Below, one piece after another: positions 53,837 to 61,290 of a DNA stretch of 64,000 nt. Each line of letters opens with the position of its first letter. Positions within the stretch are counted from its first letter, which is position 1. The DNA lies in assembly GCA_021732025.1 (NCBI GenBank), contig JAKFVU010000045.1, forward strand, positions 1 to 64,000, in the 5' to 3' direction. The position numbers were made by a program, and so were the translations under genes. The notes under the pieces were generated by a model. That model was given only the letters and a program-made list of their open reading frames with translations. It ran no database searches and was not told the origin of the DNA. The DNA is from Candidatus Obscuribacterales bacterium (GTDB lineage Bacteria; Cyanobacteriota; Vampirovibrionia; Obscuribacterales; Obscuribacteraceae).

Positions 53837-54418
53837 CTATTTAGGCTGAGTATCAGCGTCAATCTCATCGAGATCATCATCGTCGCCAATCTGCGAACCA
53901 TACTCTTCGTCTTCAGCAGAAGTACCGCGCTCGCCATCAGGCAAGCCTTTATAGCTAATCACGATGTGACGGTCTGGGCCTTCGCCTTCGCTCTCTGATG
54001 CTAGTTCAGGAAAAGCTTCTTGCAAATAATTGTGCACTAGACGTCTGTCGTATGCCGACATAGCGAGTAGTGGGTAATGCTCATTATCACCGTTGAGAAC
54101 AGCTACAGCACCTTGCTTAGCGCTTTCTTCGAGAGTGCGGCGGCGACGGGTGCGGTAGTCTAAAACGTCAACAATAAAGTGCTCACGACCAAGAGAGTTA
54201 CTCTTCACCATTTGCCGCAAAACAAATTGCAGTGCTTCTAAAGTTTGGCCATTGCGACCAATTAGCATGCGCGCATCATCGCTTTTGCAGTCAATGCGAT
54301 AACAGCAGGTGCTGTCGTCAACTTCTAATTTTTCTACCGAAGCATCAATGTCGAGAATAGCCAAAATCTTTTCGAGATAGTCTTTGGCATTGTCATCCAG
54401 GGTGTTTAGATTCATCAT
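53837..54418 (-). CDS. khpB: KhpB/Jag RNA-binding protein (KH + R3H)
   Basis: The protein has a KH-type core with IGRNGQTLEALQFVLRQ (about 50-72) and an R3H domain (LLAMSAYDRRLVHNYLQEAF, then HIVISYKG). It binds RNA and often regulates cell elongation together with KhpA. The N-terminal Jag_N domain of Firmicutes is missing and the C-terminus is an acidic tail (GDDDDLDEIDAD). It is coupled to yidC by a 4-base overlap, the usual arrangement near the origin. Confidence 0.92.
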   Translation of the reverse strand: MMNLNTLDDNAKDYLEKILAILDIDASVEKLEVDDSTCCYRIDCKSDDARMLIGRNGQTLEALQFVLRQMVKSNSLGREHFIVDVLDYRTRRRRTLEESAKQGAVAVLNGDNEHYPLLAMSAYDRRLVHNYLQEAFPELASESEGEGPDRHIVISYKGLPDGERGTSAEDEEYGSQIGDDDDLDEIDADTQPK

Positions 54419-55680
54419 TGCTTTTTCTTCTTCTTCTTAGATTTACCCGCGTCAATTGTCTCGCCAACTTTGTCGGCTTGACCAAACTTGATTGTGCCGC
54501 CCTCATCTTTGCTGCTGCCATTTTTAGGCTCAGATGGGGTGACATCGATAGTTCTTGGTGCTTCTTTCTTGCCAGAATTTGGCCCATTACCAGGCCCAGA
54601 TTTTGGTGTAATCGGCGAAGCTGTCATAGCTGCCGAATCAAAACCATCAGGATCAATTAAAGGCTCTGGTGGAGTGCGCATAACCAACCAAGTTTGCGCT
54701 GTCTGGAAGAGGTTAGAGACAACCATATAGAGATAAACGCCCGTAGGCAACGGAATAAAGAAGAAGCTCACCGACATAGCAATGGGCATGTACTTCATGG
54801 TGTCTTGGGTGACACGCTGACTTTCATCCATATCTTCAGGATTTTGCTTAGCCATTGTCAGCTTCGATGACAAGAACATTGAAGCGCCAAAAGCAATAAT
54901 CAAGAAGACCAAGTCAAAGTTTTGCGGCTTGAGCAAATCAAGGCCAGTAGCGGTTTTGCCTAACGAATTGATAAAGAGGAATGAATCTCTCTTAGCAATA
55001 CCGTGAACCACTCCCTCTACATGAAACTCGCCTGGTACAGCAAAAACCGCATGGCCAGTCTGATCAATCACACCTTGAGTAGGAGTTGCGAAGTTGCCGC
55101 CAAATTTCATTACCCACAACGGTTTGAAATCTTCAGGTAATTTGCCTTCAGTGGCGCGTGTACCAAAATCAATCGAGTCGCCTACTAAAACTGTAGACTC
55201 GCCTGGGAAAACAATTACTTTCGAGAGAACGCCCTCTGGGCTGACATAAGGGCTGTTGTTACCAGAGGTCTCAGCGCGATGCACTTTGCTAGCGTCTTTG
55301 GCTTCAACCACAGTGACTTTGACATCAATTGGTTTATCGCCAAAAGGAGGGCCGTTAAATGTACCGAAAAGGGCAAACAGAATAGGTAACTGCACAAGCA
55401 TTGGTAAGCAGCCGCCTAGCGGATTGGCTTTGTTCTTGGCGTAGAACTCCATTACTTTCTTCTGCAGCATCTCTGGATCGCCTTTATAGCGCTCCTGGAT
55501 GAGTTTCATGCGCGGCTGCAGCAATTGCATCTTCTGCATGCTTTTAGTCGACGCTGAAACCAAGGGCCAGACAATTATTCTTACGGCCACAGTCAGCAGA
55601 ATTATTGACAAGCCATAGCTGTGGGTAAATTCAACGAGCTTCTGCAGCGCCGGAATCATCAACTGGTAAGTAATATCCAC
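54415..55680 (-). CDS. yidC: membrane protein insertase YidC/Oxa1
   Basis: The conserved insertase core is present: YGLSIILLTVAVRIIVWPLV, SMQKMQLLQPRMKLIQERYK, NPLGGCLPMLVQLPILFALF and PTGVYLYMVVSNLFQTAQTW. It inserts membrane proteins with or without SecYEG. A ~125-residue polar segment (about 120-245, TVVEAKDASKVHRAET to GIAKRDSFLF) is inserted after the second core span, and the N-terminal TM1 plus P1 domain of proteobacterial YidC is absent. The C-terminus is a long P/S/K tail ending in a run of lysines, as in ribosome-contacting YidC forms. The start is GTG 55680 with AAGG upstream. Confidence 0.93.
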   Translation of the reverse strand: MDITYQLMIPALQKLVEFTHSYGLSIILLTVAVRIIVWPLVSASTKSMQKMQLLQPRMKLIQERYKGDPEMLQKKVMEFYAKNKANPLGGCLPMLVQLPILFALFGTFNGPPFGDKPIDVKVTVVEAKDASKVHRAETSGNNSPYVSPEGVLSKVIVFPGESTVLVGDSIDFGTRATEGKLPEDFKPLWVMKFGGNFATPTQGVIDQTGHAVFAVPGEFHVEGVVHGIAKRDSFLFINSLGKTATGLDLLKPQNFDLVFLIIAFGASMFLSSKLTMAKQNPEDMDESQRVTQDTMKYMPIAMSVSFFFIPLPTGVYLYMVVSNLFQTAQTWLVMRTPPEPLIDPDGFDSAAMTASPITPKSGPGNGPNSGKKEAPRTIDVTPSEPKNGSSKDEGGTIKFGQADKVGETIDAGKSKKKKKKQ

Positions 55681-55683
55681 TGG

Positions 55684-55977
55684 TTACCTTGTACCTCTGT
55701 TAATTCCGCGGCTAATAAATTTATCGTGAACTCTAGTCTGCAAGCTCGTTTGCTTGGTTTCAATACTCAGTGGCACTTCATCCACTCCACCATCATTGAA
55801 AGGATGGCATTTGCACAAACGAATGGTACCTAGCTTAAGCCCCATGAAAACACCATGACACTCAATTGCTTCAACCATATATTGTGAACAAGATGGGTAA
55901 AACCTGCATGATGGCTGTCTCAAGAAGCGAGTCTTTTGATATGTCTTTAAAAGCAAAAGTAATATTCTTGAAATCAT
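55684..55977 (-). CDS. yidD: membrane protein insertion efficiency factor YidD
   Basis: The 97-residue protein has the YidD core: FYPSCSQYMVEAIECHGVF, then RLCKCHPFNDGG. It is thought to assist YidC and lies between rnpA and yidC in most bacteria, as here. Its start ATGA overlaps the stop of rnpA by 4 bases. Confidence 0.93.
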   Translation of the reverse strand: MISRILLLLLKTYQKTRFLRQPSCRFYPSCSQYMVEAIECHGVFMGLKLGTIRLCKCHPFNDGGVDEVPLSIETKQTSLQTRVHDKFISRGINRGTR

Positions 55978-56420
55978 TGCTTCTGACCAAACTTTTTGCC
56001 GGCTTTCAGTAGACTTTCTCTGATGGCCGCAGCAATCTCAGTAAAACCAAGGGTAAGAGCTGTGGGATTGATTACATAAACCAAGGCGTACCAACGGTGC
56101 ATTGCTGCTTCTTGTCTGAAGCTCTCGTCAAAGCTGTTTTTCAACAACCTATATGCTTCTCTCACTCTGCGTTTGGCGCGATTTCTCTTGCAAGCGCTTT
56201 TGAAGACCTTCTTAGAAATTGAAAAACCAACTAAAGGTAGCTTTAGCTGGTTGCCGGGCTTTGCTTTTGCCACAGCCTCAGGTCTGGCTTTGCCTTTGCC
56301 AGTCGGGGGCCGTCTATGTAACACATAAAGCGTCCCGCAACCAAACGAAACGCTATTCCTCGCTGCATAAGCACGCTGGAAAACGCTTGTTTTGCGTAGA
56401 CGCTCATGAGCAGGTAACAT
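55974..56420 (-). CDS. rnpA: ribonuclease P protein component
   Basis: The RNase P protein signature is KRNRAKRRVREAYR at the RNR motif, with MLPAHERLRKTSVFQRAYAA at the start. It binds the catalytic RNA and helps mature the 5' ends of tRNAs. Between them lies an unusual basic, P/G/A-rich insertion of about 25 residues (GKGKARPEAVAKAKPG) not found in most RnpA. The frame is open to a TTG at 56444, but ATG 56420 gives the standard N-terminus. rpmH lies 30 bases upstream. Confidence 0.9.
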   Translation of the reverse strand: MLPAHERLRKTSVFQRAYAARNSVSFGCGTLYVLHRRPPTGKGKARPEAVAKAKPGNQLKLPLVGFSISKKVFKSACKRNRAKRRVREAYRLLKNSFDESFRQEAAMHRWYALVYVINPTALTLGFTEIAAAIRESLLKAGKKFGQKQ

Positions 56421-56450
56421 TTTATGCTTAAAGCAAACCCGCAAATGACC

Positions 56451-56585
56451 CTATACGGATAGTCTGTAGCGGCCCTTGGCGCGGCGGGCTCTGATCACTT
56501 TTTGACCAGATGCAGTGGACATTCTTTTCAAGAAACCGCTGCCTCTTTTGGCTTTGCGGATAGCGCCTCTAAGTGTTCTTTTCAT
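56451..56585 (-). CDS. rpmH: ribosomal protein bL34
   Basis: The 44-residue product reads [20 protein letters not shown] and ends [12 protein letters not shown], closely matching bL34. It is a small basic protein of the large ribosomal subunit. The gene is the usual first member of the rpmH-rnpA-yidD-yidC cluster divergent from dnaA. Confidence 0.95.
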   Translation of the reverse strand: MKRTLRGAIRKAKRGSGFLKRMSTASGQKVIRARRAKGRYRLSV

Positions 56586-56880
56586 TACAACTAATACCTA
56601 AATTGAGACAAACAAGAATGAGAGCTAAAAATGTTTTCGGCATTGATGGCTATCATTCTATCGATAGGATAGCTATGCTATCATCTATTGCAAATACTTC
56701 GCGCTGTCTGTCCGTCTGGGCAGACTAAAAATTTACGAATCCACCCCCTTTCTTGCTCTTTTCTAACCTTGCCAAAGGTGCAGAGCAAGATGTCAGACAC
56801 AATCGTCTATTGAGGGGATGGGTTCGTCTTATTGTCGGACACACAAAATGGGCGCGAGCCTTAAATCAGAGAACTAAGCG
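56586..56880. other. divergent rpmH/dnaA intergenic region
   Basis: This 295-bp gap should hold the promoters of the rpmH operon and dnaA. I find no TTATNCACA box here. A near-inverted repeat ATCGATAGGAT-type cluster with CTATC/GATAG motifs (about 56651-56690) is present and a CCACCCCC stretch lies near 56742. No promoter is called. Confidence 0.5.
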
Positions 56881-58515
56881 ATGACGATCCACGACAAAGA
56901 CGATGTGCGCCTGCTCAAACCCACTCGGGAAATATGGAGCGAGGCCCAGAAGGCTCTTGTCAAAAATATGTCTCAGCCTAGCTTTGAGAGCTGGATTAGG
57001 CCAGCGCAGCTTGTTGACTACAGCCTTGGCGTGGCCGTCATAGCCGTTAGCAACGATTTTGTGCAAACTATGATTGCCAATCACTATATGGAAGCTTTAG
57101 CCCAAGCAATTGGTGAAGTTACCCAAGAAAAAGTGACAATCAAGGTCATAGTCGACGCTAACGCCCAAAGTGAAAACTATAGTGCCACCATTGCTAGTAT
57201 CACTTCCAAACCCAGCAATGGCTCAAGCACAACAATAACAACTGATGGCGGACAATCTGAGAACGGCTTAAACTCTAACGTTTCGTCGTTTAGTTCCACC
57301 AGCGACGGCCTGGCTGATGTTTCTAGCCGAAACTCTGGCTATAACCAAAATGCTAATGGTCAGAATAATTCTAATAGCAACTTCGGCACTCTCGGCAACG
57401 GCCTATCGATGGTAGCCAGCTCCGGGGCTCACTCACCAGGCGCTCTGCAAAATGGCGCCTCATCGCGCTTGCCTGACCATGTCTCAATTAGCCGCAGCAA
57501 TCTCAACACTAAGTATGCCTTTGACTCGTTTGTCGTAGGCTCCCACAACCGTTTCAGCCACTCAGCTGCCCAGGCGGTTGCCCAACGACCTGGTCAAGCT
57601 TATAACCCACTCTTTATATATGGAGGAGTTGGCCTAGGAAAAACTCACCTAATGCACGCCATTGGTCATGAGATTCTCAAGGGCTCACCGAACGCCTCTG
57701 TACGCTACATCAGCTGCGAGAAATTCACTAACGAACTAATTAACTCCATCCGCGATGACCGCATGATGGACTTCCGCAAACGCTATCGCCAAATAGATGT
57801 GCTCTTAGTTGATGACATCCAATTCTTGCAAGGCAAAGAAAGTACTCAAGAAGAGTTCTTCCATACATTCAATGCTCTGCGCGATTCTGGCAAGCAAATC
57901 GTGCTCTCCTCTGACCGACCTCCCAAAGCAATTGCCCGCCTCGAAGAGAGGCTGAGAAGCCGCTTTGAGTGGGGTCTAATTTCAGACGTACAAGCGCCAG
58001 ACCTAGAAACTCGCTTAGCCATTCTGCGCAAAAAATGCGCCCTTGAAGGCATGCGCGTTGACGATGAAATTCTTGAATACATCGCTTCTTTATTCACTAA
58101 TAACATTAGAGAACTAGAAGGCGCCCTCATTCGCAGCCACGCCTACGCCAACCTCACCGGCGAAACTCTCACCGTAAATGCCCTAGCAGGCATGCTACAG
58201 CCCACTACACCGAGCCGTCCTAAGGTCACTCTCACCTGCGACCGCATCATCGATACAGTGGCTGCACATTACCGTGTTGAATCAAGTGAATTGCGTTCAG
58301 CAAAGCGTTCACAAGACCTCGCCTTGCCAAGACACATAGCAATGTATCTAGCTCATGACATGATCAATATGAGTTTTCCAAGAATTGGTGAAGCATTTGG
58401 CAACCGCAAACACACATCTGCTCTATATGCGCATAGCAGGATAAAAGAGTTAGTGACCAAAGACCCCGGCCTGTCGCAATCGATCAAGCAAATCACCCAC
58501 CAGTTGACCGATTAA
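56881..58515 (+). CDS. dnaA: chromosomal replication initiator DnaA
   Basis: Domains: I at 1-95 (MSQPSFESWIRP), II an unusually long N/S/G-rich linker at about 97-195, III AAA+ with Walker A GGVGLGKT (248-255) and LLVDDIQFLQGKE, and IV DNA-binding with RSQDLALPRHIAMYLAHDM. The recognition signature reads GNRKHTS (507-513) instead of the usual GGRDHTT: the Asp of DHTT is Lys. DnaA opens the origin at AT-rich DNA after binding DnaA boxes. The downstream gap to dnaN holds two TTATCTACA boxes. 544 residues is long for the family because of the linker. Confidence 0.97.
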   Translation: MTIHDKDDVRLLKPTREIWSEAQKALVKNMSQPSFESWIRPAQLVDYSLGVAVIAVSNDFVQTMIANHYMEALAQAIGEVTQEKVTIKVIVDANAQSENYSATIASITSKPSNGSSTTITTDGGQSENGLNSNVSSFSSTSDGLADVSSRNSGYNQNANGQNNSNSNFGTLGNGLSMVASSGAHSPGALQNGASSRLPDHVSISRSNLNTKYAFDSFVVGSHNRFSHSAAQAVAQRPGQAYNPLFIYGGVGLGKTHLMHAIGHEILKGSPNASVRYISCEKFTNELINSIRDDRMMDFRKRYRQIDVLLVDDIQFLQGKESTQEEFFHTFNALRDSGKQIVLSSDRPPKAIARLEERLRSRFEWGLISDVQAPDLETRLAILRKKCALEGMRVDDEILEYIASLFTNNIRELEGALIRSHAYANLTGETLTVNALAGMLQPTTPSRPKVTLTCDRIIDTVAAHYRVESSELRSAKRSQDLALPRHIAMYLAHDMINMSFPRIGEAFGNRKHTSALYAHSRIKELVTKDPGLSQSIKQITHQLTD

Positions 58516-58848
58516 CTGCCTGTTCAAAACTTGTGCAAAACTTGTTTGAACCATGTCAGCTCACTGTCGAAAGCCCTGAACCCAGCGTATATACAGCATT
58601 TATCTTTGCACAATCAGTACACAAGTTATCTACAGGGGTAAATGAATCGGGGCTTTGGTTTGCGGGGTTATCTACAGAAATTGGCTCCCTCTGCTACTTC
58701 TATATAACTTAATTTAAAGACCTAACAGCAACAGAATTTCTAGAGATGGCTCAGGTTGCCAAAAAACCCTTCAGAGATGAGCGCACAGAGATTGAAAAAC
58801 ATCGCTCTAGCGAGTAACCTTTAAACACAGCGAACTTGAGGTTTTGAA
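58516..58848. other. candidate replication origin (oriC) between dnaA and dnaN
   Basis: Two boxes TTATCTACA lie in the same orientation at 58626-58634 and 58668-58676, 42 bases apart (about four turns), each followed by G. A third looser match TTATCTTTGCACA precedes them at about 58599. An AT-rich stretch (CTATATAACTTAATTTAAAG, 58699-58718) follows as a possible unwinding element. Gene order and position also suit oriC. Consensus TTATCCACA is absent. Confidence 0.65.
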
Positions 58849-60063
58849 ATGCATTTTGCGGTCCAGAAAGATGTACTCGTAAAAGCTCTTAAAGATGTCA
58901 CCAGTGCCTTAGCAACACGCGTGGTGCAGCCAATCTTGAGTAACGTGCTGATTCAAAGTGATAATGAGTCAAGCATCAAGTTCCACGGTACAGACCTAGA
59001 CCTGACAATTGAAACAAAGGCATCAGCTGTTGTTTACACCCCAGGGGCAATTACACTTCCTGGCAAAAAGCTTTTAGAAATCGTCTCCAAACTGCCAAAC
59101 GATCTGGTTTCTTTTCAGATCAACAAAGAGACTTATGAAACAACCGTAACCTGTAAACGTTCAAAGTTCAGCATCTCAGGCTTGCCTGCTGATGATTTCC
59201 CAAAAACTATCGAGCAACGTCCTAAAGAAGCAGTGCTCATGCCTTGCGATGTGCTCAAGAAAAGTATTTTGCAAACAGCTTTTGCTGCAGCTAGCTTCGA
59301 TGCTTCTAGCATTCTGGGCGGCGTCTACATGGTCATTGATGACGGTAACTTCGAGTGCACAGCCACCGATGGCTCACGTCTAGCTCACCGTTTTGAAAAA
59401 CTCAATTTGGCAGCTCCAGCTGCAGCCGCTCGTCTCGATAACGATGGAGCTGAGGGAGTAGAGGCTGAAGGCGAAGCAAGCGAAGCTAAAGTTGCTACAG
59501 CCACCTTAGAAAAGCCAGCTAGCCTCAAAGCAATCATTCCAGCTAAGGCTTGTGGCGAAATTATCAAAGTTCTCGACAGTCAAGACAGCGGCAATGAAGT
59601 GCGCCTGGGAGTAATCAACGGACAAATTACTTTCGAGACCAAAACACACTATCTTTCAACACGCTTGATTAGTGGCGAATATCCTCGCTACCAAGAACTT
59701 TTCCCTAAAGACTTCAGTCACCTCGCCAGCTTCAAACGCGATGAGTTGATGCAAGCAATCGAGCGTGTAGCTGTCATGTCAGACGAGCGCACTCACTTGG
59801 TCAAATTGCACTTCGAAGCCGAGAACGTTCAGATTTCTGCCAATACCCCTGACGTTGGTCGTGCCCAAGAAGAAGTCTCCATCGGTTTTGAAGGCGAATC
59901 AATTGACATTGCTGTCAACGTTCGTTATCTCACCGATGTGCTACAGCGCTTGGTTGTAGAAGAAATCAAATTAGAGATGACTGGTTCGCTCAAGCCTCTG
60001 ATTATCAAAGGCATTGGCGATGAAGGTTACAAATATCTGTTGATGCCAGTTCAAGCAAAATAG
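58849..60063 (+). CDS. dnaN: DNA polymerase III sliding clamp beta subunit
   Basis: The protein shows the three-domain clamp pattern: MHFAVQKDVLVKALKDVTSA, then VVQPILSNVLIQ in domain 1, FAAASFDASSILGGVY in domain 2 and ending DEGYKYLLMPVQA. It tethers polymerase to DNA. At 404 residues it is about 30 longer than usual because of an alanine/glutamate-rich insertion at about 190-225 (LAAPAAAARLDNDGAEGVEA, then EGEASEAKVA) between domain 2 strands. GAGG precedes ATG 58849. Confidence 0.96.
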   Translation: MHFAVQKDVLVKALKDVTSALATRVVQPILSNVLIQSDNESSIKFHGTDLDLTIETKASAVVYTPGAITLPGKKLLEIVSKLPNDLVSFQINKETYETTVTCKRSKFSISGLPADDFPKTIEQRPKEAVLMPCDVLKKSILQTAFAAASFDASSILGGVYMVIDDGNFECTATDGSRLAHRFEKLNLAAPAAAARLDNDGAEGVEAEGEASEAKVATATLEKPASLKAIIPAKACGEIIKVLDSQDSGNEVRLGVINGQITFETKTHYLSTRLISGEYPRYQELFPKDFSHLASFKRDELMQAIERVAVMSDERTHLVKLHFEAENVQISANTPDVGRAQEEVSIGFEGESIDIAVNVRYLTDVLQRLVVEEIKLEMTGSLKPLIIKGIGDEGYKYLLMPVQAK

Positions 60064-60096
60064 TCTTAATCACAATCTAGTCGCGAATCGTACATT

Positions 60097-61290
60097 GTGA
60101 TTAACCAACGAACGTCTCTAATTCAAGCTGCTAGCCCTGCTTCAGATCTAGGTCTAGGCTTAGTTTTAGTTCGCGGTTTAGGCCTAGTTCTAGCTGGGTC
60201 AACTTTATCTCTATCTTCTCTTTCAGTAATATTCACTCCGGTTAGTGCCGCTCCAGCTTCTGCAGGCTCAGCAAGTTCGGCCAAGTCTTCTACTTCTGCA
60301 AATACAGCAGGCACGGCTAATGCAGCAGCAACCGCTAAAGCACCTACTTCAATTTACGCTCAAGGCGTTCAGGCTTATCAAGCTGGTCGTTATAACGAAG
60401 CAGCAGTCTACATGTATGACTCAATTACAAAAGAGAAAGCAGGGGCCAATGCCTGGCTCTACATGGCTCATTCTTACTATGCCTTGGGTCAAAGGAAGCG
60501 GGCTGAAGAAACCTACCAGAAATTGAAAGACAATTTTCCTGGCACGCCACAAGCAAGTTTGGCCGAGCAATTTGTCTTGCGGCTTAACCCTAATGCCAAG
60601 AAGAGTGGCTTGGTAGCTGTCCCCGAAACTAAAACTGAAGCCCCCGTTGATATTGCTGCGACTAAAGAAGGCATGAAGCTTTTAAGAAAGCGAGTGACAA
60701 TCGTTAGACCGGTTTATGGCCATGACCCGGTCAATGAAAGAACGATAAAGGCTGTTGATGCGTGTTTTGACAAAATTCCTCCGATTGTGCAGGCGATATT
60801 GTTCAAGGGCAATATTCAATTTGTAATCACCCCAACCATGATTGATAAGTATCCCGCCGGAGCCTATCAAGAAGTTGCTGGCTATGAAGGTGGCACCGAT
60901 AAGAGTTGCCCGGGGCTATTCACCGGCAATACCGTAGTTTTGAGTCAAGCCACAGTCAATGAAGCTACTAACGAAGTGCGAAGACCGCGTGATGCTGACG
61001 ACTTACAAGGTACTTTCTTGCACGAAACGGGTCACGCCGTTGATTCCTGTCTAGATTGGTATTCATGTACCAAAGAATTCAGACACAACTACTATCTAGA
61101 TATTGCCCGAGTGCCCGATGACGTCGCCCCACGAATAAAGTACTACTTGCAGAAATCTGACCGCGGCCAAAGTGAAGCTTGTGCTGAGCTAACTTCTATT
61201 TTGCTAGGTAATCAGCGTGGTAATTACCAAGATATGGTGACCTATTTTCCACTTACGATGAAGTACATAAAAGGAAAGCTAGGCCTTTAG
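60097..61290 (+). CDS. secreted TPR and HExxH metallopeptidase-like protein
   Basis: The 397-residue protein has a signal-like hydrophobic segment at about 18-50, an A/S/T-rich linker, two or three TPR-like units (YAQGVQAYQAGRYNEAAVYM and AWLYMAHSYYALGQRKRAEE at about 88-150) and a C-terminal zinc peptidase motif HETGH (309-313) followed 47 residues later by SEACAELT (Glu360 or Glu364 as third ligand). The arrangement resembles ATLF/M34-like and similar secreted peptidases. The start is GTG 60097. It lies 33 bases after dnaN on the same strand and overlaps the convergent glycosyltransferase gene by 4 bases. Confidence 0.75.
   Translation: MINQRTSLIQAASPASDLGLGLVLVRGLGLVLAGSTLSLSSLSVIFTPVSAAPASAGSASSAKSSTSANTAGTANAAATAKAPTSIYAQGVQAYQAGRYNEAAVYMYDSITKEKAGANAWLYMAHSYYALGQRKRAEETYQKLKDNFPGTPQASLAEQFVLRLNPNAKKSGLVAVPETKTEAPVDIAATKEGMKLLRKRVTIVRPVYGHDPVNERTIKAVDACFDKIPPIVQAILFKGNIQFVITPTMIDKYPAGAYQEVAGYEGGTDKSCPGLFTGNTVVLSQATVNEATNEVRRPRDADDLQGTFLHETGHAVDSCLDWYSCTKEFRHNYYLDIARVPDDVAPRIKYYLQKSDRGQSEACAELTSILLGNQRGNYQDMVTYFPLTMKYIKGKLGL

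Noticed and set aside
56586..56880. oriC in the rpmH-dnaA gap
   Set aside because: No TTATNCACA or TTATCTACA box was found there, while two occur between dnaA and dnaN.
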